Below, piece by piece: positions 8,876 to 18,878 of a stretch of DNA of 64,000 nt. Under the pieces are notes generated by a model. That model ran no database searches. It was not told the origin of the DNA and worked only from the letters and a program-made list of their open reading frames with translations. Numbering within the stretch: position 1 is the first letter of the stretch; every line of letters begins with the position of its first letter. Source of the DNA: Myroides indicus (GTDB lineage: Bacteria > Bacteroidota > Bacteroidia > Flavobacteriales > Flavobacteriaceae); contig NZ_SOAG01000002.1 of the NCBI RefSeq assembly GCF_004364575.1, positions 1 to 64,000 on the forward strand, written 5' to 3'. A program made the translations under genes and the position numbers.

Positions 8876-10309
8876 TTACTTAATATATGAAACAATTTCT
8901 ACAAGACTTGGGGTAATCAGTTCGGTTAATGGCTTTGGATAAATCCCCAAAAATATTACACATATTACGATTACTCCTAAAACAATTCCTTCCGTTTTGT
9001 CAATATCTGCAAAAGGCTTGGAATTTGTTTCGCCCAACATGGTTTTTTGATACATTCTAAGCATGTAAAATGCCCCGAGAATGATGGTTGTTCCTCCAAA
9101 TAATGCATACCATAAGTTGACCTGTGATAAGCCATACAGTAGATTAAACTCTCCTATAAAGCTAAAGGTTCCCGGTAAACCAATAGAGGCAAATACCAGA
9201 ATCATAAAAGCAGAAGCAAATTTTGGTGCTTGCTGACGGATACCTCCCATCTCACTGATTAAACGCGTATTATAGCGTTTGTATAAAATTTCTGCAGTAA
9301 AAAACAGTCCCACAATAACCAAACCGTGTGCAATCATCTGAAGAACAGCTCCGCGTAATCCGTCTGTGGTAAGCGTATAAGCTCCGGCAGCAATTAACCC
9401 TACGTGAGCTAAAGATGAGTAGGCAAAAAAGCGCTTAATATTTACTTGCTTTAAAGCTACAATTGATCCGTATATCACACCTATAATGCACAATACTAAA
9501 ATAGTAGGCATTAATTCTCTGGCTGCGTCAGATGCAATTGGTAATTGCCAGCGAATTATAGAATACAATCCCATTTTAAGCATGATTCCCGACAATAGCA
9601 TTGTTCCTATTGTGGGAGCTTTTTCATAAGTTGATGCTTGCCATGTATGAAAAGGGAAAATAGGAATTTTAATAGCATAAGCTATAAAAAACGATAAAAA
9701 TATCCAATATTGTTCTTTGCTAGATAAATTTAAATTATATAGATCATAAAGCATAAAACTTCCCGCTTTCTGATATAAATAAATGAAGCCTACCAGCATG
9801 AATAAAGATCCAGCAAAAGTATAAATAAAAAATTTAAAGACAGTTTTTTTACGTGCTTCAAAAGTATCATTACCCCATAGCAGTGCAATAAAATATATTG
9901 GAATCAAAGCAAGTTCCCAGAAAACATAATATAAAAATCCGTCCGAAGCCAGAAACGTTCCGGTCATGGCAAAACACATAAACATCACTAAAGCGTAAAA
10001 AATATTAGTTTTTTCAATGTGTTTTCCCCATGCCGAAAGAATAATAAGTGGTGTAAGCAACGTGTTTAAAAGTACAAGTGCCAATGCCAGGCCATCTGCT
10101 TTTAAAGCGATGTGAATATTCGGGTTGGCAATCCATTCCACAGAATAGTCTGCGTTGAAACCTGAGTTGTGCTGACAGATTAAAACAAAGGTCTCTATAA
10201 AGGCAATTACTGCAAATGATAAAGCTACTTTTGCCGCTGATTTTTTACCGGAAAAATAGGTTGCCAATGCACCAATCAATAACGTTAATAATAGTATAGT
10301 TATGTTCAT
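8876..10309 (-). CDS. nuoM: NADH-quinone oxidoreductase subunit M
   Basis: A 477-aa antiporter-like proton-pumping subunit of complex I. Conserved parts visible are FWELALIPIYF with the key Glu in the proton path, KIPIFPFHTWQASTYEKAPT, and FAYSSLAHVG. Length is normal. It starts 8 bases after the nuoL stop, so the two are likely translated from one message. Confidence 0.97.
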   Translation of the reverse strand: MNITILLLTLLIGALATYFSGKKSAAKVALSFAVIAFIETFVLICQHNSGFNADYSVEWIANPNIHIALKADGLALALVLLNTLLTPLIILSAWGKHIEKTNIFYALVMFMCFAMTGTFLASDGFLYYVFWELALIPIYFIALLWGNDTFEARKKTVFKFFIYTFAGSLFMLVGFIYLYQKAGSFMLYDLYNLNLSSKEQYWIFLSFFIAYAIKIPIFPFHTWQASTYEKAPTIGTMLLSGIMLKMGLYSIIRWQLPIASDAARELMPTILVLCIIGVIYGSIVALKQVNIKRFFAYSSLAHVGLIAAGAYTLTTDGLRGAVLQMIAHGLVIVGLFFTAEILYKRYNTRLISEMGGIRQQAPKFASAFMILVFASIGLPGTFSFIGEFNLLYGLSQVNLWYALFGGTTIILGAFYMLRMYQKTMLGETNSKPFADIDKTEGIVLGVIVICVIFLGIYPKPLTELITPSLVEIVSYIK

Positions 10310-10317
10310 CTCTTAAA

Positions 10318-12204
10318 TTAACTTGCAATGAATAAATAATACAGTATAATACACACTCCAAAAACAAAAGCAAACAAATATAGACCAATGTTTCCATTCT
10401 GCGCTTTTTTACCTTGTAATGACAGTCCATCGACAATTTTACCCAATCCGAAAATAGTCTCGGATAAAGCAACTTCAACAACATCTCTGAAAAACGTACC
10501 TAAAGCATAAATAGGTTTTACAATTATTTTCATATAGATTTCATCTACATAATATTTGTTGTACAATACCTTATGAAACCCTGTGATTTGTTCGTCTTCC
10601 TGAGGAATATCTCCTTTTTTAATGTATTTGCTATAAGCCATGCCAAATCCGATTAATGCTCCAATAACCGCTACTGCCATCAATACATATTCAATAGTAC
10701 CAAAAGCATGATGATTGTTGGCGGCATTATTTAAAATTATAGGTTGAAGATAATTGTTTAGCCAACTGTTGCCTGGCAAGCTGATAACTCCACCAACAAC
10801 AGACAAAATGCCCAATATCCATAGTGGAATAGTCATTGAAGCCGGGCTTTCGTGTAGGTGATTTTTTTGTTCTTGCGTTCCTCTGAAATTTCTGAAAAAT
10901 GTTAAAAATAATAAACGGAACATATAGAAAGCTGTCATAATAGAGGCTAATGAGCCTATAATATACAACGCAGGATTGTTGTGAAAAGCAGTCATCAGAA
11001 TTTCGTCTTTAGAGAAAAACCCAGAAAAGGGAGGAAATCCTGAAATTGCCAATGTAGCCACTAAAAAAGTAGCATAAGTAGCTTTCATAAATTTGTTTAA
11101 GCCGCCCATTTTTCGCATATCCTGTTCACCGCCCATTGCGTGAATAACAGAACCGGAACCCAAAAACAGACAAGCTTTAAAGAAAGCATGTGTGATTACG
11201 TGAAAAACAGCTATTTCATAAGCACCGAAACCAACTGCCATAAACATTAGCCCAAGCTGTGAAACAGTAGAGTAAGCGAGTACTTTTTTGATGTCGTTTT
11301 GAACCAATCCGATAGATGCAGCAAACAAAGAAGTAACTGCACCTACAATGGCAATAATATTCTGTATTTGAGGAGCAAGGTCAAAAACAAAATTCAGCCT
11401 TGTGATTAAGAAAATACCTGCCGTAACCATAGTTGCGGCGTGAATTAATGCTGATACAGGAGTAGGTCCTGCCATCGCATCCGGTAACCACGTGTAAAGC
11501 GGAATTTGAGCACTTTTTCCAACTGCACCTATAAACAGTGCTAATGCAGCTACGCCAATCCAGGTATTGATTTGATGGTTGGTTCCGTGCATAAGGGATT
11601 CTTTAATCGTCATGTAATCTACAGACTGGAAAAGAAAAGCCAGGATAAATACGCCAACTAGAAAACCTAAGTCGCCAATACGGTTAACGATAAAAGCCTT
11701 TTTAGCAGCATCGTTATAAGATTGATTCTTATGCCAAAATCCGATTAGCAGATAGGAGCAAAGCCCAACTCCTTCCCAACCGATGAAGGTGATTAACAAG
11801 TTGCTTCCTGTTACCAAAACAATCATAAAAAAGACGAAGAGGTTCAGGTATCCGAAGAATTTGCCATAATTTTCATCTCCTTTCATGTAGCTCGTAGAGT
11901 ACCAGTGAATCAGCGTACCAATACCTGTTACAAAAAGCAGCCATAAAAGGGAAAGCTGATCCAATAAAAAGCCAAAAGAAACTTTAAAGTTGGCAAAAGC
12001 CATCCATTCAAATAAATCTGATTGGATGGGTTGTTTTGTAGTATTTACCTGAAAAAAAGCAATTACCGTAACGATAAATGAAACTAAAACCGCCAAGGTT
12101 GCAATAATTCCTGAACCATTCCCTAATTTTTTTCCAAAGCAAATATTAAGCAAAGCCCCCAAAAGAGGCACTAATAATAAAAGTAAAATTACGTTTGTAT
12201 CCAT
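10318..12204 (-). CDS. nuoL: NADH-quinone oxidoreductase subunit L
   Basis: A 628-aa distal antiporter-like subunit of complex I. It carries GWEGVGLCSYLLIGFW, KSAQIPLYTWLPDAMAGPTP and AYSTVSQLGLMFMAVG, all typical of NuoL. The C-terminal part (about 560-628) includes the segment that in NuoL forms the long lateral helix and last membrane helix. It is spaced 6 bases from nuoK and 8 from nuoM. Confidence 0.97.
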   Translation of the reverse strand: MDTNVILLLLLVPLLGALLNICFGKKLGNGSGIIATLAVLVSFIVTVIAFFQVNTTKQPIQSDLFEWMAFANFKVSFGFLLDQLSLLWLLFVTGIGTLIHWYSTSYMKGDENYGKFFGYLNLFVFFMIVLVTGSNLLITFIGWEGVGLCSYLLIGFWHKNQSYNDAAKKAFIVNRIGDLGFLVGVFILAFLFQSVDYMTIKESLMHGTNHQINTWIGVAALALFIGAVGKSAQIPLYTWLPDAMAGPTPVSALIHAATMVTAGIFLITRLNFVFDLAPQIQNIIAIVGAVTSLFAASIGLVQNDIKKVLAYSTVSQLGLMFMAVGFGAYEIAVFHVITHAFFKACLFLGSGSVIHAMGGEQDMRKMGGLNKFMKATYATFLVATLAISGFPPFSGFFSKDEILMTAFHNNPALYIIGSLASIMTAFYMFRLLFLTFFRNFRGTQEQKNHLHESPASMTIPLWILGILSVVGGVISLPGNSWLNNYLQPIILNNAANNHHAFGTIEYVLMAVAVIGALIGFGMAYSKYIKKGDIPQEDEQITGFHKVLYNKYYVDEIYMKIIVKPIYALGTFFRDVVEVALSETIFGLGKIVDGLSLQGKKAQNGNIGLYLFAFVFGVCIILYYLFIAS

Positions 12205-12210
12205 GCGGAA

Positions 12211-12531
12211 TTATCCTTTTAAGTTTTTTAATTTATCAATATCAATCGAGCCAATATTTCTGTAAATAGTTACCAGAATAGCTAGTCCTACAGCAACTTC
12301 TGCAGCGGCGACAGCCATGGTAAAAAACACAAAAACCTGTCCTTGTGCATCCTGGTGATAAGTAGAAAAAGCTACTAACAACATATTGGCTGAATTAAGC
12401 ATGATTTCAATACACATAAACATGATAATGGCGTTTCGTCGGAACAATATACCAAATACTCCAATACAGAATAGGATAATTGATAAGTAGATGTATTTTT
12501 CAATACCGATTATTTCTATTACATTTTCCAT
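12211..12531 (-). CDS. nuoK: NADH-quinone oxidoreductase subunit K
   Basis: A 106-aa subunit with three transmembrane helices. It contains the conserved IEIMLNSANMLLVAF segment with the membrane Glu used for proton transfer, and a second conserved Glu in AAAEVAVGLAI. Its ATG lies 2 bases after the nuoJ stop and it ends 6 bases before nuoL. Confidence 0.96.
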   Translation of the reverse strand: MENVIEIIGIEKYIYLSIILFCIGVFGILFRRNAIIMFMCIEIMLNSANMLLVAFSTYHQDAQGQVFVFFTMAVAAAEVAVGLAILVTIYRNIGSIDIDKLKNLKG

Positions 12532-12533
12532 AA

Positions 12534-13049
12534 CTACGCTGTTTTTTCGGTTTTATCCTTTTTAGAAATTAAAACTGCACCAATCATTGCTAATAAAAGC
12601 AATACCGCAACCATCTCAAAAGGCAATACGTAATCGTTAAGCAAAACCTGACCTAATACCTGAACCGATTGGAAATCTTTGCCGTGGGTAGTATATTGCA
12701 GTTCATAAATTTCTGTTCCTCTCATTACTACAGATAATATAATTAGCCCCATTAAGCAAAATGCCACGGTCGCTACCAGTTTAGTAACAAAAGGCTTTTG
12801 TACTTCGTTGCTGATATTCAGGTTCATCAACATGATGGTAAAAAGCATCAAAATCATAATTGCTCCTGAGTATACCATAATATGTACCATACCTAAAAAT
12901 TGAGAGTTTAACAGGATATAGTGTCCTGCCAAAGAAAAAAAGCTGACCACAAGCCACAGCGCACTGTGAATCGGATTTTTACTCAAAAGGGTTAAAGCTG
13001 CACTTCCGAGAGTAATAGTCGAAAGAATATAAAATAGAATATCTATCAT
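12534..13049 (-). CDS. nuoJ: NADH-quinone oxidoreductase subunit J
   Basis: A 171-aa membrane subunit with five predicted helices. NPIHSALWLVVSFFSLAG and the MVYSGAIMILMLFTIMLMN segment, which includes the conserved helix 3, identify it. The last helix is followed by a charged tail with SKKDKTEK. Two bases separate it from nuoI upstream and nuoK downstream. Confidence 0.95.
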   Translation of the reverse strand: MIDILFYILSTITLGSAALTLLSKNPIHSALWLVVSFFSLAGHYILLNSQFLGMVHIMVYSGAIMILMLFTIMLMNLNISNEVQKPFVTKLVATVAFCLMGLIILSVVMRGTEIYELQYTTHGKDFQSVQVLGQVLLNDYVLPFEMVAVLLLLAMIGAVLISKKDKTEKTA

Positions 13050-13051
13050 AA

Positions 13052-13600
13052 TTAAGCTTGATTCTGTTTAGTGTTTTGCAAAGCCATTTCCAAAGGCATG
13101 ACTAGTTTATCTTTACCGTAAATAAAATTCTCTCTATCAACATCTGCCCTTGTAATTTGTTTAGATTTAGTAAGATAGATAGCTTCTTTAGGACAAGCTT
13201 CTTCACATAAACCGCAAAAAATACAACGAAGCATATTGATTTCGTATATTTCGGCATATTTTTCTTCTCTGTACAGATGTATTTCATTTGGTTTGCGCTC
13301 TGCCGCTTTCATCGTAATAGCTTCGGCAGGACAAGATAGAGCACACAAGCCACAGGCTGTACATCTTTCTCTACCTTCATCATCTCTCATCAGCATATGC
13401 CTTCCTCTGTACACCGGACTAAAAGGGCGAACTTTTTCGGGGTATGATACTGTTACCTTTTTTTTAAATAAGTGGCGAAGAGTAATCATCATCCCTTTTA
13501 AAATGGCTATCAGATAAATGCGTTCCGACCAAGAAAGCTTCTTGTTGGAAACCATTTTTTTTCTGCCTGACAGCGAATATGTATTTGTGTTTGTTGACAT
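13052..13600 (-). CDS. nuoI: NADH-quinone oxidoreductase subunit I
   Basis: A 182-aa peripheral-arm ferredoxin-type subunit that links the hydrophilic electron chain to the membrane. Two complete CxxCxxCxxxCP motifs hold the N6a and N6b 4Fe-4S clusters: C80, C83, C86, C90 and C126, C129, C132, C136. A basic and amphipathic N-terminal region (about residues 12-50) fits the membrane-surface anchor. It follows nuoH by 8 bases. Confidence 0.97.
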   Translation of the reverse strand: MSTNTNTYSLSGRKKMVSNKKLSWSERIYLIAILKGMMITLRHLFKKKVTVSYPEKVRPFSPVYRGRHMLMRDDEGRERCTACGLCALSCPAEAITMKAAERKPNEIHLYREEKYAEIYEINMLRCIFCGLCEEACPKEAIYLTKSKQITRADVDRENFIYGKDKLVMPLEMALQNTKQNQA

Positions 13601-13608
13601 GTCCTTTA

Positions 13609-14640
13609 TTATTTAGTGAGTAAAATAACAACGGCTGTAACTACTAAGTTGAGCAGCGCTAATGGGATTAATGACTTCCAGCCTAAGTTCATCAACTGAT
13701 CGTATCTGAAACGAGGCAAAGTCCATCTTACCCACATATATACAAAAATGAAAAAACAGATTTTGGCAAATAATACAAAAATTCCAATGATATTTGCTGC
13801 GTTTGCACTCCAATTTTCGGCTGCCCAGCTCATTCCCGGATAATTGTAAGCACCAAAATACAATACCGAAATAATAGCAGACGAAATAAATAAATTGGCA
13901 TATTCAGCAAAAAGATAGAATCCCATTTTCATGGAAGAATATTCTGTATGAAAACCACCTATCAATTCTTGTTCGCATTCAGCCAAATCAAACGGTGCCC
14001 TGTTGGTTTCTGCAAACGAACAAATTAAAAAGATAAGAAAACCAACTGGCTGATAAAATACATTCCAGTTCATACCACTTTGTTGGAGTGCTATTTCGCG
14101 CATACTCATGGTCTGTGTCATCAGCAGTAACCCGATTAAAGACAGTCCCATGGCAATTTCATAAGAAATCATTTGAGAAGCAGCTCGCATACCGCTCATT
14201 AAAGAGTATTTGTTGTTAGATGCCCATGCTCCGATCATAATTCCATATACACCGACTGAAAGTACTGCCAATATATAAAGAAGCCCGACATTGATATCTG
14301 CTGCCTGTAAAATAATGTCTCTCCCAAAAAGGTGGAGTGTATCTCCCCATGGCATGACAGCACTCGTCATTAAGGCTAATGTCATGGCTAAAAAAGGACC
14401 GAATTTGAATAGAAATTTATTAGGCGTATTAGGTTCATATTCTTCTTTGGCAAATAGTTTTAAACCATCAGCTAAAGGTTGTAGAATTCCTCCTTTACCA
14501 GCGCGGTTAGGGCCAAGGCGGTCTTGTATCCATGCAGCAATCTTTCGTTCCGCCAGAGTAGCGTACATTGCCATTAACATTGTAATAGCAAATACTATTA
14601 CAATAATGACAGCTTTATCGATAATAATTGTTTTGTCCAT
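13609..14640 (-). CDS. nuoH: NADH-quinone oxidoreductase subunit H
   Basis: A 343-aa polytopic subunit forming the quinone chamber with NuoB and NuoD. Conserved stretches: ERKIAAWIQDRLGPNRAG, the loop AETNRAPFDLAECEQELIGG with its cluster of acidic residues next to the quinone site, and WVRWTLPRFRYDQLM near the C-terminus. Full family length. Confidence 0.97.
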   Translation of the reverse strand: MDKTIIIDKAVIIVIVFAITMLMAMYATLAERKIAAWIQDRLGPNRAGKGGILQPLADGLKLFAKEEYEPNTPNKFLFKFGPFLAMTLALMTSAVMPWGDTLHLFGRDIILQAADINVGLLYILAVLSVGVYGIMIGAWASNNKYSLMSGMRAASQMISYEIAMGLSLIGLLLMTQTMSMREIALQQSGMNWNVFYQPVGFLIFLICSFAETNRAPFDLAECEQELIGGFHTEYSSMKMGFYLFAEYANLFISSAIISVLYFGAYNYPGMSWAAENWSANAANIIGIFVLFAKICFFIFVYMWVRWTLPRFRYDQLMNLGWKSLIPLALLNLVVTAVVILLTK

Positions 14641-14652
14641 TCCTCCGTCCTT

Positions 14653-15678
14653 TTATTCTTTTGATTCATGTTCCGTGTACGGAATATTTTTCATACTTAT
14701 CTTGATGCGGTCTTGTTCGCGCCCTTCCAAGATGTGTTCTTCCGTTTTTATAACTACCTTATCCAGTTTACGGGTATAATTGTTTTGATTTATAACTGAA
14801 AATTTTTCAAATTTTCTTGGCCCTTCAATTACCCAATCCGTTGGCTCTTTGTGGTCAAAACGACATTGGTTGCAGATAAACTCTTCTACCTCATGGAATT
14901 CATCTTTGCGGGCAGTAACCCGTTGAATTTCTTCTCCAAACATCCAAAGCGTAACTTTTCCCGAGCACTTTGTGCAGTTTCTGTGTGCGTTATAAGGTTT
15001 GTTAAACCACACGCGAGATTTGAAACGAAATGTTTTATCCGTTAAAGCACCAACCGGACAAACGTCAATCATATTGCCGGAAAATTCGTTGTCAATCGCA
15101 TTGGAAATATAGGTGGAAATCTGAGCGTGATCACCTCTTCCGCATACGCCGTGAACGCGATCGTCTGTTAATTGTTCAGCTACCTTTACACAGCGGTAAC
15201 ACAAAATACAGCGATTCATGTGAAGCTGTATATTGTCGCCTATATTTTCCGGTTCAAAGGTTCTTTTGTCCTCTTTAAAGCGTTTTTGTGAGATCCCGTG
15301 CTGAAAAGACAAATTTTGTAAATCGCATTCTCCCGCTTGATCACAGACAGGGCAGTCTAACGGGTGATTGATAAGCAAAAATTCAGTTACAGCTTTTCTT
15401 GCTTCCAATACACGGTCAGAGGAAATGCTTTTTACTTCCATACCGTCCATAACACCGGTTTTGCAAGATGCCATGAGTTTGGGCATCGGGCGCGGATCGG
15501 CTTCGCTTCCTTTAGAAACTTCCACTAAGCAGGCACGACATTTTCCGCCTGTATCTTCCAGTTTTGAATAATAGCACATGGCTGGCGGAACGGATTCTCC
15601 GCCTATCATTCTCGCTGCTTGCAGAATCGTTGTTCCCGGTTCTACTTCTATTTCATGTCCGTCTATAGTAACTTTCAT
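14653..15678 (-). CDS. nuoG: NADH-quinone oxidoreductase subunit G, short form
   Basis: A 341-aa subunit carrying only the iron-sulfur part of NuoG. Ligands are all visible: 2Fe-2S C35, C47, C50, C72; 4Fe-4S H105, C109, C112, C118; 4Fe-4S C157, C160, C163, C207. A further pair of CxxC motifs (C235, C238, C269, C272) marks the start of the molybdopterin-type domain, but the remaining several hundred residues of that domain are absent. The reading frame ends cleanly and is followed 12 bases later by nuoH, so this is a short form rather than a break. Short NuoG proteins are usual in flavobacteria, to my knowledge. Confidence 0.93.
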   Translation of the reverse strand: MKVTIDGHEIEVEPGTTILQAARMIGGESVPPAMCYYSKLEDTGGKCRACLVEVSKGSEADPRPMPKLMASCKTGVMDGMEVKSISSDRVLEARKAVTEFLLINHPLDCPVCDQAGECDLQNLSFQHGISQKRFKEDKRTFEPENIGDNIQLHMNRCILCYRCVKVAEQLTDDRVHGVCGRGDHAQISTYISNAIDNEFSGNMIDVCPVGALTDKTFRFKSRVWFNKPYNAHRNCTKCSGKVTLWMFGEEIQRVTARKDEFHEVEEFICNQCRFDHKEPTDWVIEGPRKFEKFSVINQNNYTRKLDKVVIKTEEHILEGREQDRIKISMKNIPYTEHESKE

Positions 15679-15726
15679 AAACTGTGCTTTATTAAAGTCA
15701 GGATTCTATTGAAATCTTGACAAATA

Positions 15727-17085
15727 TTAATTAGTTATCAAATGTTTTATACTTTCAAAAGGCTCATTCATAAAGTGATCTCTGTTTTTTACTTTTTCAG
15801 GATATAAAACGTGATATTCAAATTCATCTCTAAAATGTCTAATAGCTGCTGCAACCGGCCATGCTGCTGCATCTCCTAAAGGACAAATGGTATTTCCTTC
15901 TATATTTTTTTGGATATCCCACAATAAATCAATGTCCTCCATTGTTCCTTGTCCGGTTTCTATGCGGTGTAAAACTTTTTCCAGCCACCCGGTTCCTTCT
16001 CGGCAAGGCGAACATTGTCCGCAACTTTCGTGTGCGTAAAATCTTGCAAAATTCCAAGTATTTCTAACGATACAAGCCGTGTCATTATATACAATAAATC
16101 CTCCGGATCCCATCATTGAGCCACTTTCAAATCCACCTTCAGCCAACGATTCATAAGTCATCATTCTGTCTTCGCCGTTTGCTGTTTTATAGATTAAGTG
16201 TGCCGGTAAAACAGGAACGGAAGAACCTCCCGGAACCAATGCTTTGAGCGGACGGCTGTCCATCATTCCACCACAATATTCATCTGAATTGATGAACTCA
16301 TCTACAGAAATTCCCAATTCAATTTCATATACTCCCGGTTTTTTTATGTGTCCTGAAGCAGAAATTAATTTGGTTCCGGTAGAACGACCAACGCCTAATT
16401 TGGCGTAATCAGCTCCGGAATTATTGACAATCCACGGCACGTTGGCAATGGATTCTACGTTGTTAACCACAGTGGGGTTGCCCCATAAACCGCTTACAGC
16501 CGGGAAAGGTGGTTTAATACGAGGGTTTCCTCGTTTTCCTTCTAATGACTCAATTAAAGCAGTTTCTTCTCCGCATATATAAGCCCCGGCTCCACAATGT
16601 ACGTGTAAATCCAGAGAATAATCTGTGCCTAAAATATTTTTACCCAGCCAACCTGCGGCATAAGCTTCTTTAATGGCTCTTTCAAGTGTTTTAAACACCC
16701 ACATATATTCTCCGCGAATATAGATGTAAGATAAATTGGCTCCTAAAGCGTAACTGGATGTAATCATTCCTTCAATCAGCAAATGCGGAATGTATTCCAT
16801 CAGGTAGCGGTCTTTGAAAGTACCCGGTTCGGATTCATCAGCGTTGCAAACCAAGTGTCTGGGTTTGCCTGATTTTTTGTCGATAAAGCTCCACTTTAAT
16901 CCAACGGGGAATCCCGCTCCTCCGCGACCTCTTAATCCTGAAGCTTTTACTTCTTCTGTAATTTCATCAGGAGTCATCGTTTTCAGGGCTTTTTCAACAG
17001 AACTATAGCCGCCTTGCTGACGATATACTTCGTATGATCTGATTCCCGGAACGTTTATCTTATCTAATAATATCTTTGTAGCCAT
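15727..17085 (-). CDS. nuoF: NADH-quinone oxidoreductase subunit F
   Basis: A 452-aa NADH-binding subunit, the entry point of electrons. The Gly-rich [16 protein letters not shown] segment binds NADH and FMN, and [16 protein letters not shown] follows. The 4Fe-4S (N3) ligands are in [15 protein letters not shown] with the fourth Cys in NTICPLGD. Normal length. It starts 4 bases after nuoE; 48 bases separate it from nuoG. Confidence 0.97.
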   Translation of the reverse strand: MATKILLDKINVPGIRSYEVYRQQGGYSSVEKALKTMTPDEITEEVKASGLRGRGGAGFPVGLKWSFIDKKSGKPRHLVCNADESEPGTFKDRYLMEYIPHLLIEGMITSSYALGANLSYIYIRGEYMWVFKTLERAIKEAYAAGWLGKNILGTDYSLDLHVHCGAGAYICGEETALIESLEGKRGNPRIKPPFPAVSGLWGNPTVVNNVESIANVPWIVNNSGADYAKLGVGRSTGTKLISASGHIKKPGVYEIELGISVDEFINSDEYCGGMMDSRPLKALVPGGSSVPVLPAHLIYKTANGEDRMMTYESLAEGGFESGSMMGSGGFIVYNDTACIVRNTWNFARFYAHESCGQCSPCREGTGWLEKVLHRIETGQGTMEDIDLLWDIQKNIEGNTICPLGDAAAWPVAAAIRHFRDEFEYHVLYPEKVKNRDHFMNEPFESIKHLITN

Positions 17086-17089
17086 AATA

Positions 17090-17620
17090 CTATTTGTCGT
17101 GAAGAATTATATTTCCTGCTTTACAATCTTTTATAATTTGATCTATTTTTTCTTTGGTAAGATGTTCTTTATAAAAATCTCCTAATTGCATCATGGGTGC
17201 ATATCCGCAGGCACCTAAACACTGCACACCTGCTACAGAAAATAATCCATCAGCTGTTGTACCTCCGGGTTTTATTCCCAATTTTTCGCAGGTATATTCC
17301 ATCATGTCATCAGCACCTCTTAAACCGCAACAAGAAGTCAAACAAAATTCAAACGTATATTTTCCCATCGGTTTTTGGTTGTACATCGTATAAAATGTAA
17401 CAACTTCATAAACTTCTATCGGTTTAATCTCTAAAATTTCAGCAACCTTATCCATTAATTCTGTACTCAGCCAATTGTCGTGTGCATCCTGGACTTCATG
17501 TAAAACAGGCAGTAAAGCCGATTTTTTCTTATCTGACGGATAGTGGCTCAGCAGTTCATCGATGCGTTGCTGTAATTCCGGTGTTATATTAATATCTTGT
17601 TTGTATTTGTTTGTTTCCAT
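17090..17620 (-). CDS. nuoE: NADH-quinone oxidoreductase subunit E
   Basis: A 176-aa thioredoxin-like 2Fe-2S subunit (cluster N1a). Ligands are C93 and C98 in FCLTSCCGLRG and C134 and C138 in VQCLGACGYAP; an extra Cys (C97) sits beside the second ligand. The N-terminal helical part with LLPVLHEVQDAHDNWL is typical. Coupled closely to nuoD (3 bases) and nuoF (4 bases). Confidence 0.96.
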   Translation of the reverse strand: METNKYKQDINITPELQQRIDELLSHYPSDKKKSALLPVLHEVQDAHDNWLSTELMDKVAEILEIKPIEVYEVVTFYTMYNQKPMGKYTFEFCLTSCCGLRGADDMMEYTCEKLGIKPGGTTADGLFSVAGVQCLGACGYAPMMQLGDFYKEHLTKEKIDQIIKDCKAGNIILHDK

Positions 17621-17623
17621 GAT

Positions 17624-18859
17624 TTAAGCGTCTAATTCTCCGGCAATAATGTTTAAACTTGAAAGTGTGATAATAGCATCAGACAACATTGAACCCCTTA
17701 CTATATCGTTATAAGCTTGATAAATAATAAAACAAGGTCTTCTAAAATGAAGTCTGTATGGTGTTCGGCTGCCATCCGTAATCAGGTAGAACCCTAATTC
17801 TCCATTACCTGCTTCAACAGGGTGGTACACTTCTGTTATCGGAACGGGAACTTCTCCCATTACGATTTTGAAGTGGTAAATCAAAGCTTCCATGTTGGTA
17901 TAAACATCCTCTTTTGGAGGAAGGTAATAATCGGGTACATCAGCGTGGAAAGGACCTTCCGGCATTTTGTCAAGAGCCTGTCTGATAATTTTTAAACTTT
18001 CATATACTTCTGCATTGCGCACACAAAAGCGATCGTAGCAGTCTCCGTTGGTTCCTACCGGAATATCGAATTCAAAATCTTCATAAGAGCAGTAGGGATT
18101 GGCTACCCTAACATCATAATCCACACCGGCAGCTCTTAAATTAGGACCGGTAAATCCGAAATTAATGGCTTCTTCTGCCGAAATTCCGCCTACGCCAATG
18201 GTTCTGTCCATAAATATTCGGTTTCGCGTAAGCAGGTTTTCAAATTCTTCCCATATCGCAGGAAATTCTTCTAAAAACTCGTTTAATTTTTTAAATGCAG
18301 TTGGGCTCCATTCTCTTTCAAACCCTCCGATTCTTCCCATATTGGTTGTCAGTCGGGCACCACATATTTCTTCAAAGATTTCGTATATCTTTTCGCGATA
18401 CTGAAATACGTATAAAAATCCGGTTAAAGCACCGGTGTCAACGCCCATTACTGAGCTGCAGATAATGTGATCTGCTATACGGGCAAGTTCCATTACAATA
18501 ACGCGCATATACTGTACACGCTTAGGGATTTCTATGCCCAATGCTTTTTCTACTGTCATCCACCATGCGGTATTATTGATAGGGGAAGAACAGTAGTTTA
18601 AACGGTCGGTAAGTACATTGATCTGATAAAAAGGTCTGTTTTCGGCAATTTTTTCAAAAGCACGGTGGATATAGCCAACTGTTCCTTCTCCGTCAATTAT
18701 TTTTTCTCCGTCCAGCAATATGATATTTTGAAAGATACCGTGAGTAGCGGGATGGGTAGGTCCCAGATTCAGAATTTGCAACTCTGTTCCGTCTTCTTTG
18801 AATTTTTCTTCTATTAACTTAGCGTATCGCTCTTCTGGTGGTAACAATAAGTCCGACAT
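17624..18859 (-). CDS. nuoD: NADH-quinone oxidoreductase subunit D
   Basis: A 411-aa quinone-site subunit related to the large subunit of NiFe hydrogenases but lacking its metal cysteines. Conserved sequence includes NLGPTHPATHGI with the quinone-contacting His, YCSSPINNTAW, and GELGFYLITDGSRTPYRLHFRRP. It is a separate gene from nuoC; the two are fused in some bacteria. Confidence 0.97.
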   Translation of the reverse strand: MSDLLLPPEERYAKLIEEKFKEDGTELQILNLGPTHPATHGIFQNIILLDGEKIIDGEGTVGYIHRAFEKIAENRPFYQINVLTDRLNYCSSPINNTAWWMTVEKALGIEIPKRVQYMRVIVMELARIADHIICSSVMGVDTGALTGFLYVFQYREKIYEIFEEICGARLTTNMGRIGGFEREWSPTAFKKLNEFLEEFPAIWEEFENLLTRNRIFMDRTIGVGGISAEEAINFGFTGPNLRAAGVDYDVRVANPYCSYEDFEFDIPVGTNGDCYDRFCVRNAEVYESLKIIRQALDKMPEGPFHADVPDYYLPPKEDVYTNMEALIYHFKIVMGEVPVPITEVYHPVEAGNGELGFYLITDGSRTPYRLHFRRPCFIIYQAYNDIVRGSMLSDAIITLSSLNIIAGELDA

Positions 18860-18878
18860 AATCTTTGCATTTAATCAT

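Noticed and set aside
14291..14779. 162-aa plus-strand frame across nuoH and nuoG
   Set aside because: It lies opposite two well-conserved operon genes and has no homologous look.
15727..15860. Internal promoter between nuoF and nuoG
   Set aside because: The 48-base gap between the genes (15679-15726) and the nuoF end show no TAnnTTTG on the minus strand that I could confirm.
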